From contig NZ_LMQI01000001.1 of the NCBI RefSeq assembly GCF_001424125.1, positions 461,688 to 525,687 of the forward strand: a stretch of DNA of 64,000 bases. Direction: 5' to 3'. Shown piece after piece: positions 47,290 to 54,451 of this stretch; within the stretch, counting starts at the first letter, position 1, and each line of letters starts with the position of its first letter. Source of the DNA: Cellulomonas sp. Leaf395 (GTDB lineage Bacteria; Actinomycetota; Actinomycetes; Actinomycetales; Cellulomonadaceae). A program made the position numbers and the translations under genes. The notes below the pieces were generated by a model. It was given only the letters and a program-made list of their open reading frames with translations, was not told the DNA's origin and did not search any database.

Positions 47290-47913
47290 CTACCCGGCGA
47301 CGGCGGCGATGACGCAGGTGCCGCCGACGACGAGGTCCAGACCGATGCACCACAGCGCGAGCGACCGGTCGACCACCGCCTCGCGGCGGTAGTGGATGAC
47401 GTCCCAGACCACGTGCACCGCCAGGGCCATACCGGCGATCGCGAGCCCGATGCGGGGCGCGAGCAGGAGGGCACCGGCTGCGGCGCCCAGGTAGCCGACC
47501 AGCGCCAGTGCCTGGGGCACCGTGGCTCTGGGTCGGACCACGAGACCGACGACGGTGAGCAGCACGGCCGCGACGAGGAAGACGACCGTCTTCGGGATGT
47601 CCGCCAGGTCGGCCAGGACCACGAGGACCGCGAAGATGCCCGCGGCGACCCAGCCGAACCGGCGGCGGCCGACGACGGACGCCGCGAGGTAGCTCAGGAC
47701 GGCGATACCGATGATCGTCACCGGCTGCGTGGCCGAGGGGCCGTCGTCGTCGCCGTTCGACATGACCGCCAGCGCGCCAGTGGCTCCTCCCAGCGCGACC
47801 CATGCCACGAGCGCCCACGTCCGCACGGGCCGTCCGGTCGCCAGGTCCGTGCGCCTCCCGGCTCCGCCATCGGTCGAGCGTTCTTCAGCAACCTGAGATT
47901 CTGCGGTCGTCAT
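47290..47913 (-). CDS. Integral membrane protein of unknown function
   Basis: A 207-residue protein with about seven hydrophobic segments after a hydrophilic tail of 28 residues. The last part, AGMALAVHVVWDVIHYRREA then DRSLALWCIGLDLVVGGT, has histidines and charged residues within the membrane region. I do not recognise the family. The ATG has GAGGAGGGA upstream. It diverges from a TetR regulator across a tandem palindromic operator and is very likely its target. Confidence 0.85.
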   Translation of the reverse strand: MTTAESQVAEERSTDGGAGRRTDLATGRPVRTWALVAWVALGGATGALAVMSNGDDDGPSATQPVTIIGIAVLSYLAASVVGRRRFGWVAAGIFAVLVVLADLADIPKTVVFLVAAVLLTVVGLVVRPRATVPQALALVGYLGAAAGALLLAPRIGLAIAGMALAVHVVWDVIHYRREAVVDRSLALWCIGLDLVVGGTCVIAAVAG

Positions 47914-47973
47914 GACTGGACATCCCTCCTCGCGTGCGTCGTTCCAGGGCGATGCACGGCCGCACGCATTCCG

Positions 47974-48001
47974 TGAACTCGCGTTCATGAACGCTAGTTC
48001 A
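47974..48001. promoter_or_regulatory. Tandem TetR operators, TGAAC-N4-GTTCA twice
   Basis: Site 1 is TGAACTCGCGTTCA (47974-47987) and site 2 is TGAACGCTAGTTCA (47988-48001); they abut exactly, and their junction CGTTCATGAACG is itself a palindrome. They cover the space between the divergent membrane protein and tetR genes, just before the tetR -10. Confidence 0.85.
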
Positions 48002-48004
48002 TGC

Positions 48005-48010
48005 TAGATT
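48005..48010 (+). promoter_or_regulatory. -10 element of the tetR gene
   Basis: TAGATT, four bases after the operator pair and 26 bases before the ATG at 48037, so that repressor binding would cover the -35 region. Confidence 0.5.
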
Positions 48011-48036
48011 CGGGCGTCAACGGAATTGGGAGACCG

Positions 48037-48660
48037 ATGGTTCCTCGACCCGCGCTCGACGTCGGCGCCCTGCGCGAGACCCTGCTGTCGCACGCCAGGG
48101 CGGTTGTCGCCCGCGACGGTGTGGACGGCTTGACGATGCGCGCGCTGGCGACCGAGGCGGGCATGGCCGTCGGCATGTCCTACAAGGCGTTCACCTCGCG
48201 GGAGGACCTGCTGCGGGAGTTGACGTGGCGCGCGATCGCGGACCTGGCTCGCCAGGTCGACGAGTGGGCCGCACGCCCGGGGGGCGACCTCGCCGAGCGC
48301 CTGATGGAGTTCTCCGACCTCAACGCGGCCTCCGACGCGCCACGTCTGGTCTTCCATGTGAGCCAGTGGTCACGGCGCGCGGAGGTGCTCCAGGCTGCGG
48401 TCGACGCGGGCGCCACGCGGTCCTGGGCAACCGTCATGAGGGAGTTCCTCGCAGCGCGGCAGCGGGACGGCGACGTGCGGGACGACGTGGACGTCGAAGC
48501 GTTCGCCTTCGTCCTCACCGCCGCCATGCACCACGTGCTGGTGTCTGAGGAGCCGTTCCCCGCCCCGGACCGCTCGACGTTCGCGCGCTACGTCGGGGCG
48601 GTCGCTGCGCAGCTGACCGCTCCGCGGCGGCCGGCGGAGCCACCCACGACGGGCGCGTGA
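48037..48660 (+). CDS. TetR family transcription regulator (autorepressor)
   Basis: A 207-residue TetR protein. The helix-turn-helix region is at about 10-58 (GLTMRALATEAGMAVGMSYK, then AFTSREDLLRELT), followed by a ligand-binding domain. The ATG at 48037 has GGGAG 5 bases upstream; an in-frame ATG at 48001 lies in the operator and has no ribosome site. It probably binds the tandem TGAAC-N4-GTTCA sites to repress itself and the divergent membrane protein. Confidence 0.92.
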   Translation: MVPRPALDVGALRETLLSHARAVVARDGVDGLTMRALATEAGMAVGMSYKAFTSREDLLRELTWRAIADLARQVDEWAARPGGDLAERLMEFSDLNAASDAPRLVFHVSQWSRRAEVLQAAVDAGATRSWATVMREFLAARQRDGDVRDDVDVEAFAFVLTAAMHHVLVSEEPFPAPDRSTFARYVGAVAAQLTAPRRPAEPPTTGA

Positions 48661-48724
48661 CGCATCGTTCTCCGTGCGGAACGTCCCGAGCCCGAAAAGC
48701 GAACCGAGCCGGTGCCCGCGACGT

Positions 48725-49000
48725 CTATCCGTGCCGCCCGCGGTCCCGTGCCGGCACCCGTAGACCGGACGCCCGCAGCCGACGGATCAGCTCCTTCGCG
48801 CTCACCAGCTCCGCCCCGAGCGCGACCAGCTCCTCGATCCGCTGGTCCGGCACGTCGTAGTGGTCCCGGTCGAACCCGCGCTCTGGGATGCCCGCCCGGG
48901 CGGCGAACGCGTGCAGCTCCTCCAGCGACGAGTCGCTGACCAGGTGCCCCCAGAGCATGCCGTGGTTCGGCCACATCGGGGGGTCCACGAGCACGGTCAC
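48725..49000 (-). CDS. DUF4031 protein
   Basis: A 91-residue member of the actinobacterial DUF4031 family: MTVLVDPPMWPNHGMLWGHL (read to 20), HAFAARAGIPERGFDRDHYD, and a C-terminal helix with LIRRLRASGLR. The conserved Asp, His and Tyr residues suggest an enzyme or metal site, but no function is known. The GTG at 49000 is 6 bases after TACGCT, hence leaderless. Confidence 0.9.
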   Translation of the reverse strand: MTVLVDPPMWPNHGMLWGHLVSDSSLEELHAFAARAGIPERGFDRDHYDVPDQRIEELVALGAELVSAKELIRRLRASGLRVPARDRGRHG

Positions 49001-49006
49001 CGCCCG

Positions 49007-49012
49007 AGCGTA
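49007..49012 (-). promoter_or_regulatory. -10 element for the leaderless DUF4031 gene
   Basis: Minus-strand TACGCT, 6 bases before the GTG. Confidence 0.55.
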
Positions 49013-49044
49013 GGCGCGTCCCCGCGTGGTTCACACGGTGGTGG

Positions 49045-49335
49045 CTACACGGTGAACAGCCGGGATGCCTGCGTCTCGGCCTCGGCGTACGTGCGCGCCG
49101 CCGACTGCATGGCCGCCACGATCTGCTCCAACGAGGCGTCGAGGCGGGTCTCGGTGGCCGTCCAGTCGGCCAGCACCCCGGTGAATGCCGTCGCCGCCGC
49201 GCCGCGCCACGACCCCTGCAGCTCGGCCAGCTGCCGGTGCATCGCGGCGACCTCGCTGCGGATCGTTCCAGCGCGCGCCTGGACGCTCGCCGCCGCCGTC
49301 GCGACCTGCGCACTGTCGACCTCGTACCTGCTCAT
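49045..49335 (-). CDS. WXG100 family protein (ESAT-6/EsxA-like)
   Basis: A 96-residue helical hairpin protein with the WXG motif at residues 43-45 (ELQGSWRGAAATAF) and a C-terminal helix carrying a YxxxE-type secretion signal (RTYAEAETQAS). Such proteins are exported as dimers by type VII (ESX) systems. GGAGG lies before the ATG at 49335. No EccC ATPase or other ESX gene is nearby, so it is an orphan substrate or partner. Confidence 0.9.
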   Translation of the reverse strand: MSRYEVDSAQVATAAASVQARAGTIRSEVAAMHRQLAELQGSWRGAAATAFTGVLADWTATETRLDASLEQIVAAMQSAARTYAEAETQASRLFTV

Positions 49336-49550
49336 AGGACCTCCATCGGTGAGGGGGCCGGGCGGTCCCGGCTCATGCCTCCCGACGCTAGGAGGACGCG
49401 TCTCGCGACGATCGTCGGTCGGCAAGGCCGGGGGAGGGGCGATCGCGTTGGTGGGCTGTGGGCGGGTCGACGGGGGTGCCCACGCCCTGCGGTGGCGACC
49501 TGCGCGTTCAGCCCCGGCGACGGCATCGAGCGGTGCCGGTCCGGGACACC

Positions 49551-50318
49551 TCAGGTGCGAGCGGCGTTCGAGCTCTCGTCGACGGTGCCGCGACCCGTGT
49601 GGTTCGAGGCCGCCTCAGCAGCGGCGGCGTCGATCCCGCGCAGCTCCTTCTCCAGCCGCTGGAGCTCGCCCGACAGGTTCTGCCGCGCGGCCTCTTCCCA
49701 CGCCGACCCGAGCGGGCTGACGAACAGCGAGGGCCGGGCGAGGAGCTTGTGGATGATGCGGACGCGCGCGCGCACGTAGTCCTCGACCGGAAGGTGCGAG
49801 TACTCGGTGCGGATGTCCTGCACGTACGCCTTGTACTTCTGCGGCTCGGTGGCGAGCATCGCAAGGTCGGCGTCGCACAGGACCGCGCAGTCGAAGTCCG
49901 ACGGGTTCGGGGCGTGCCGGACGAGGGCGACGACAAGGTCGTGCACGCGCTGGGCGCGGGCTTCCGGGACACCCAGGGCAATCAGCTCGTCGTAGGCGAG
50001 ACGCGCGCTGGCGATCTCGTCCTCGCCACCGCGGTTGGCGTACGCCTTGCGGTCCGCGGCGTCGAAGATCGCGCCGTGGTACCAGGCGGCGAGCCGCACG
50101 ATGTCGGGCTGGTGGGTCTCCTCCACCAGCTCGTCGACGCGGATGAGCACGTCGACCAGGTGCTTCAGGTTGTGGAAGGAGCGCCCCGGCGAGCCCCAAC
50201 GGTCCACGAGCGCCTGACCGGCGTCGCGGATCTGCTCGGTCGGGGCGGTGGCACCGGCCCCGACGGCACTGCGCACGTATGCGGACAACAACCACTGCGG
50301 TGCGTCATGGACGCCCAT
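49551..50318 (-). CDS. HD-superfamily phosphohydrolase-like protein with altered HD motif
   Basis: A 255-residue helical protein like COG4339 HD-domain proteins: SFHNLKHLVDVLIRVDEL supplies the first histidines, and EDEIASARLAYDEL and LCDADLAMLA supply later acidic residues. Where the family has the HD dyad this protein has H81-G82 (AAWYHGAIFD), losing one metal ligand. It may be catalytically weak or use another residue. The ATG has GAAGG upstream. It lies four bases after no other gene on its strand but is next to the sensor kinase gene at 50322, with only 3 bases between. Confidence 0.85.
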   Translation of the reverse strand: MGVHDAPQWLLSAYVRSAVGAGATAPTEQIRDAGQALVDRWGSPGRSFHNLKHLVDVLIRVDELVEETHQPDIVRLAAWYHGAIFDAADRKAYANRGGEDEIASARLAYDELIALGVPEARAQRVHDLVVALVRHAPNPSDFDCAVLCDADLAMLATEPQKYKAYVQDIRTEYSHLPVEDYVRARVRIIHKLLARPSLFVSPLGSAWEEAARQNLSGELQRLEKELRGIDAAAAEAASNHTGRGTVDESSNAART

Positions 50319-50321
50319 GGA

Positions 50322-51887
50322 TCAGCCTTCATCCGACGGTAGGAACCCGCCATGGTAGTCCTCAGACCTGAGGCTCGTGACGGGTACGGGGAGCGTCACG
50401 CGGACCGTCGTTCCGCCCCCCGGTGTCTGCGAGAGGCGCACCGATCCGTCGTGCGCGGCGACGATCGCGGCGACGATCGCCATGCCCAGGCCGGCACCGC
50501 CCGAGTCGCGACCACGGCTGGCGTCCACCCGGTAGAACCGCTCGAAGACACGCGCGGCGTGCTCCGGGTCGATGCCCGGGCCGTGGTCGCGCACCTCGAT
50601 CGCGCCCTCGCCGGAGGGCAGGAGGCCCACGGCGATCTCGACCGGGGTGCCCGGTGGAGTGTGCTGGACGGCGTTCCCGACGAGGTTGGCCAGCACCTGG
50701 CGCAGCCGTGATTCCTCGCCGACGACGACGCACGGACCGCCCCGTGCGCCCTCCTCGAGCGGGACCAGCCGGGTGGCGCGGGCGGGGTCGAGCGCGTGCA
50801 GGTCGCTGACCGCGTCGGCGGCGAGCACGGTGAGGTCGACCGGACCCGTGCGCATCGGCCGGCCCTCGTCGAGGCGGGCGAGCGCGAGCAGGTCCTCGAC
50901 GAGCGCGCCCATGCGGGTGGCGGACTGCTCGATGCGGCGCAGGGTGTCGTCGACCTGGTCGGTCGTGGTCAGCGCCCCCATCCGGTACAGCTCGCCGTAG
51001 CCGCGGATGGTGGCCAGCGGGGTGCGGAGCTCGTGCGAGGCGTCGGCCACGAACCGGCGCATGCGGGCCTCGGACGCGCTCTGCGCGCCGAACGCCTTCT
51101 CGATCTGCGCGAGCATCCCGTTCAGCGCGGCACCGAGCCTGCCGACCTCCGTGTGCTCGGCAGCGGCAGGCACGCGCTGGGACAGGTCGCCGTCGGCGAT
51201 GGCGGCCGCGGTGACCTCGATCTCGCGCAGCGGCTTGAGCGACCGTCGGACTGCCCACGTGCCGGCCGCCGCGCCGAACAGCACGATGCCGAGCCCGCTC
51301 AGGAGCAGGACGAGGCTCATGTGCCGGACCGTGCGCTCGATGTCGCCCAGCGGGAGGGCCACGACGATCGAGCCTGCCGGCGTGCCGTCCCCTCGGTAGA
51401 TCGGGTATGCGACGGCTCGCCAGGTGGAGCCGGGCCGCGTGGAGTCGACCGTGAACGGCTCGCCCTCGCGGGCCTCGAGCTGCGCGGTGGTCAGCTCGGG
51501 GACGGTCGGGGTGCCGTACCGGTCGGCCGTGGACGGCGAGATGGTCTCCTCGTCGACCGCGCCGACCTCGAGGCGGACGTAGTAGTCGCTGGGCGTCATG
51601 CTGCTGCCGAAGCCACGGCTGAGGGAGTTCACCGTGCTCGTCGCCAGGTCCTCGCCCTCGGTCTGCAGCTTGGTGTCGACCTGCCCGACGAGCGTGCCCT
51701 CGAGCAGCGCGGCGCTGATGGCACCCGCGAGCACCAGGCCGACGGCCAGCAGCACGGTGACGATGCCGACGAGCCGGGAGACGAGCGTCGTGCCCGCCCA
51801 CCAGTCGCGCAGCCGCGCGAACCGGCGGCGACCCGACGGTGGGGGCGTCACCTCGACGGAGTCCTCGACCGTCGGGGCAGTCGTCAC
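50322..51887 (-). CDS. Sensor histidine kinase (TcrY/MprB-like)
   Basis: A 521-residue two-component kinase: transmembrane helices at about 35-60 and 190-212 enclosing an extracellular sensor domain of 130 residues, a HAMP linker (RRSLKPLREIE), the dimerisation/phosphorylation domain with H285 (VADASHELRTPLATIRGYGE) and the ATPase domain with NLVGNAVQHTP, DHGPGID and GGAGLGMAI. The GTG start overlaps the stop of its regulator (GTGA). The signal is unknown. Confidence 0.93.
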   Translation of the reverse strand: MTTAPTVEDSVEVTPPPSGRRRFARLRDWWAGTTLVSRLVGIVTVLLAVGLVLAGAISAALLEGTLVGQVDTKLQTEGEDLATSTVNSLSRGFGSSMTPSDYYVRLEVGAVDEETISPSTADRYGTPTVPELTTAQLEAREGEPFTVDSTRPGSTWRAVAYPIYRGDGTPAGSIVVALPLGDIERTVRHMSLVLLLSGLGIVLFGAAAGTWAVRRSLKPLREIEVTAAAIADGDLSQRVPAAAEHTEVGRLGAALNGMLAQIEKAFGAQSASEARMRRFVADASHELRTPLATIRGYGELYRMGALTTTDQVDDTLRRIEQSATRMGALVEDLLALARLDEGRPMRTGPVDLTVLAADAVSDLHALDPARATRLVPLEEGARGGPCVVVGEESRLRQVLANLVGNAVQHTPPGTPVEIAVGLLPSGEGAIEVRDHGPGIDPEHAARVFERFYRVDASRGRDSGGAGLGMAIVAAIVAAHDGSVRLSQTPGGGTTVRVTLPVPVTSLRSEDYHGGFLPSDEG

Positions 51888-52618
51888 GACGACTCGCGCA
51901 GCAGGTAGCCCACCCCACGCTTCGTGTGGATGAGCGCGGGCAGTCGTCGGCCGTGGGCGTCGTCGAGCTGGTCGATCTTGCGCCGCAGGTAGGAGATGTA
52001 CGACTCGACGATGTTCGCGTCGCCGCCCCAGTCGTACTGCCAGACGTGGTCGAGGATCTGCGACTTCGACAGCACGCGGCCGGGGTTGAGCATGAGGTAG
52101 CGCAGGAGCTTGAACTCGGTGGGGGACAGGTCGACGGGGTGGCCGGCGCGGACCACCTCGTGGGAGTCCTCGTCGAGCTCGAGATCGGCGTACCGCAGGA
52201 CGCTGGTGCTGTCGTCGAGACCCGGCCGGGTGCGCCGCAGGACCGCGCGGATCCGGGCGACGACCTCCTCGAGGCTGAACGGCTTGGTGACGTAGTCGTC
52301 GCCGCCGACGGTCAGGCCCTGAACCTTGTCGGCCGTGTCGTCGCGCGCGGTGAGGAAGAGCACGGGCACGTGCTGCCCCTTCTCCCGCAGCCGCCGGGTG
52401 ACCGTGAACCCGTCCATGTCGGGGAGCATCACGTCGAGCACGACCAGGTCGGGCTCGACCTCGCGGGCGAGGCGCAGCGCGGAGGCCCCGTCGGCGGCGG
52501 CGTAGACCTCGAAGCCGGCGAACCGCAAGGAGGTCGCCAGGAGCTCGCGGATGTTGGGCTCGTCGTCGACGACGAGCAGGCGTGCCTCCGGCGTGCCCGA
52601 CGGGTGGGATGTCGACAT
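51884..52618 (-). CDS. Response regulator (OmpR/PhoB family), partner of the kinase
   Basis: A 244-residue regulator: receiver domain with D18/D19, phospho-acceptor D62 (LVVLDVMLPDMDG), T/A and K111-type lysine (DDYVTKPFS), and winged helix ending GYLLRESS. It resembles the TcrX/MprA group. The start is taken as the ATG at 52618; an ATG 19 codons upstream is possible, as neither has a good ribosome site. Upstream on its strand lie 11-base-spaced GTTCACCCAGC and GAACTCCCAGC units that might bind it. Confidence 0.92.
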   Translation of the reverse strand: MSTSHPSGTPEARLLVVDDEPNIRELLATSLRFAGFEVYAAADGASALRLAREVEPDLVVLDVMLPDMDGFTVTRRLREKGQHVPVLFLTARDDTADKVQGLTVGGDDYVTKPFSLEEVVARIRAVLRRTRPGLDDSTSVLRYADLELDEDSHEVVRAGHPVDLSPTEFKLLRYLMLNPGRVLSKSQILDHVWQYDWGGDANIVESYISYLRRKIDQLDDAHGRRLPALIHTKRGVGYLLRESS

Positions 52619-52720
52619 AGGACGAGTGTGGACCTGGAGGCTGGGAGTTCGCTGGGTGAACGCCGAACGCGCCATGCCGGGCCGGGTGTGATGACGCGCA
52701 CGCGTGACAGATTCATCCGC

Positions 52721-52736
52721 CGTCCAAACCTGGACG
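52721..52736. promoter_or_regulatory. Inverted repeat in the 191-base control region before the amidotransferase gene
   Basis: CGTCCA (52721-52726), AACC, TGGACG (52731-52736). The remainder of 52619-52809 holds only the TAnnnT promoter at 52798 and weak direct repeats near 52640. Confidence 0.4.
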
Positions 52737-52797
52737 ACTGACCTGCAACCGGACAGGTGGGTCAGCCGTTCCCTGTCGACAGACGCCCCGACGGGGG

Positions 52798-52803
52798 TAC
52801 CGT
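52798..52803 (+). promoter_or_regulatory. -10 element for the leaderless amidotransferase gene
   Basis: TACCGT, 6 bases before the GTG at 52810. Confidence 0.55.
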
Positions 52804-52809
52804 CTCCGC

Positions 52810-53565
52810 GTGACCACCCCCCTGCACGGCGACCGTCGCCCGGTCGTCACCGTCATCCAGAGCTCTCCCGACGTCTCCCTCGACCGCTTCGGCGCGTGGC
52901 TCGGCGGCGTCGAGCTGCACATCGTCGCGGCGTTCGCCGGTGAGAGCGTTCCCGTCGTCGACGAGATCGGGGACGGCCTCGTCGTCCTCGGCGGCCACAT
53001 GTCGGCGCACGACGACGCCACCGCTCCGTGGCTGCCCGAGCTGCGCGCCCTGCTGGCGCACGCCAGCCTGCAGGACGTCCCCACGCTCGGCATCTGCCTC
53101 GGCGCCCAGCTGCTCGCCGCCGCTCGCGGCGGTCGCGTGCAGGTCTCGGCCCCTCCCGGGCGCGAGGCCGGGGTCGTCGACGTGCGCTGGCGGCCCGAGG
53201 CCAGCGGCGACCCGGTCGTCGGCGCCGTCGCCGCGCTCGCGGACGCCCGGCACCACACCCCGCAGCCGAGCATGCACGCGGACGCGGTCGTCGACCTGCC
53301 CCGCGGTGCGGTCTGGCTGGCGTCGTCGGCCATGTACCCGTACCAGGCGTTCCGCATCGGCTCGGCGTGGGGCGTGCAGTTCCACCCCGAGGCCGGCGCA
53401 GACACGCTGCGCGGCTGGGCGGACAGCCACGACGACGTCGACACCGACGCCGTGCTGAGCGCGTACGCCGCGCGCGAGGACGAGGTCGTCGCGGTCGGTC
53501 GGACGCTCGCCGAGTCGTTCGCCGCCCACGTCCGCGCGAAGGCCCAGGCGGCCCTCGCCGTCTGA
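52810..53565 (+). CDS. Class I glutamine amidotransferase-like protein (GATase1)
   Basis: A 251-residue GMP-synthase-type glutaminase domain with nucleophile C96 in TLGICLGAQLLA and the catalytic His-Glu in GVQFHPEAG. It has no synthase domain, so it is a stand-alone member, like those that hydrolyse gamma-glutamyl compounds or act with an unlinked partner. The GTG is leaderless by TACCGT at 6 bases. A strong terminator follows, so it is a single-gene unit. Confidence 0.92.
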   Translation: MTTPLHGDRRPVVTVIQSSPDVSLDRFGAWLGGVELHIVAAFAGESVPVVDEIGDGLVVLGGHMSAHDDATAPWLPELRALLAHASLQDVPTLGICLGAQLLAAARGGRVQVSAPPGREAGVVDVRWRPEASGDPVVGAVAALADARHHTPQPSMHADAVVDLPRGAVWLASSAMYPYQAFRIGSAWGVQFHPEAGADTLRGWADSHDDVDTDAVLSAYAAREDEVVAVGRTLAESFAAHVRAKAQAALAV

Positions 53566-53573
53566 CCACTCAC

Positions 53574-53610
53574 GAGAGCGCCCGGCCCCCCGGCGGGGTC
53601 GGGCGCTCTC
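53574..53610. terminator. Bidirectional terminator between the amidotransferase and pspA genes
   Basis: Arms GAGAGCGCCCGGCCCC (53574-53589) and GGGGTCGGGCGCTCTC (53595-53610), 16 pairs with one G-U, loop of 5 bases; 6 bases from the end of the facing pspA gene. Confidence 0.85.
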
Positions 53611-53616
53611 GTCGTC

Positions 53617-54381
53617 TCAGACCGCGTCCTGCGGCGTGACCGGCGTGGTGCCCAGCTGCGCCGGCGCGCTGCCGGCCTTGAGGGCCGCGAGTCGCGCCTC
53701 GACCTCGCTCTGCGCCGACGACGACTCGAGCTCCGCGAACTGGGAGTCGAGGGACGACGCGGCGATCTCGGCCTGACCGAGGGCCATCGCCTCCTCGCGC
53801 CGCACCTTGTCCTCGAACCGCGCGATCTCGCTGGTCGGGTCGAGGACGTTGATCGAGCTGATCGCCGTCTGCACCGTCTGCTGGGCCTGCGCCGACTTCT
53901 GCCGTGCGACGAGGGTGTCCCGCCGGGACTTCAGCTGGCCGAGCTTGTCCTTCATGATCGCCAGGCCCGACTTCAGCTTCTCCACCGTCTCGCGCTGCGA
54001 CGCGATGATCGGCTCCGCCTCGCGCACCTCACTCTCGGCCGTGAGCTGCTTGCCGAGCGCGATCTTGGCCAGGTTGTCGAACTTGTCGGCGCTCGCGGTG
54101 TCCCCGCCCGCGCGGTACTGGTCGGCGCGGCTGGACGCGGCGAGGGCCTTGCTGCCCCACTCGCGCGCGGCGGACACGTCCTCGTTGTAGTCCTGCTCGG
54201 CCAGGCGCAGGTTGCCGATGGTCTGCGCGATCGCGCGCTCGGCGTCCCCGATGGAGGCCGTGTAGTCGCGCACCAGCTGGTCCAGCATCTTCTGCGGGTC
54301 CTCGGCCTGGTCGATGAGCGCGTTGATGTTCGCGCGGGCCAGCTGGGTGATCCGTCCGAACACGCTCTGCTTCTCGGTCAT
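53617..54381 (-). CDS. pspA: PspA/IM30 family membrane-stress protein
   Basis: A 254-residue coiled-coil protein of the ESCRT-III-like PspA/Vipp1 family. It opens FGRITQLARANINALIDQAE, with the amphipathic start helix and DPQKMLDQLVRDY, followed by long heptad helices and a short proline/alanine tail. Such proteins polymerise on the inner membrane and protect it during stress. The ATG at 54381 has GAGGAGAGG upstream. The gene just upstream (TPM domain) is probably its functional partner. Confidence 0.93.
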   Translation of the reverse strand: MTEKQSVFGRITQLARANINALIDQAEDPQKMLDQLVRDYTASIGDAERAIAQTIGNLRLAEQDYNEDVSAAREWGSKALAASSRADQYRAGGDTASADKFDNLAKIALGKQLTAESEVREAEPIIASQRETVEKLKSGLAIMKDKLGQLKSRRDTLVARQKSAQAQQTVQTAISSINVLDPTSEIARFEDKVRREEAMALGQAEIAASSLDSQFAELESSSAQSEVEARLAALKAGSAPAQLGTTPVTPQDAV

Positions 54382-54451
54382 CGCTCGTGCCTCTCCTCGT
54401 CCCTGTCGGCCAGATCGTCCCGGCCGCCGTGCTCGCATGACATCCGTCAGA

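Noticed and set aside
48001-48036. ATG at 48001 as the tetR start
   Set aside because: It lies within the operator and before the -10; the ATG at 48037 has a ribosome site and fits the family's N-terminus.
48661-48724. Hairpin CGTTC/GAACG between the convergent tetR and DUF4031 genes
   Set aside because: Only five pairs with an 8-base loop; too weak to call a terminator.
49336-49550. Small frames in the 215-base gap after the WXG100 gene
   Set aside because: No ribosome site, no TAnnnT element and no recognisable protein; I see nothing here beyond GC-rich spacer.
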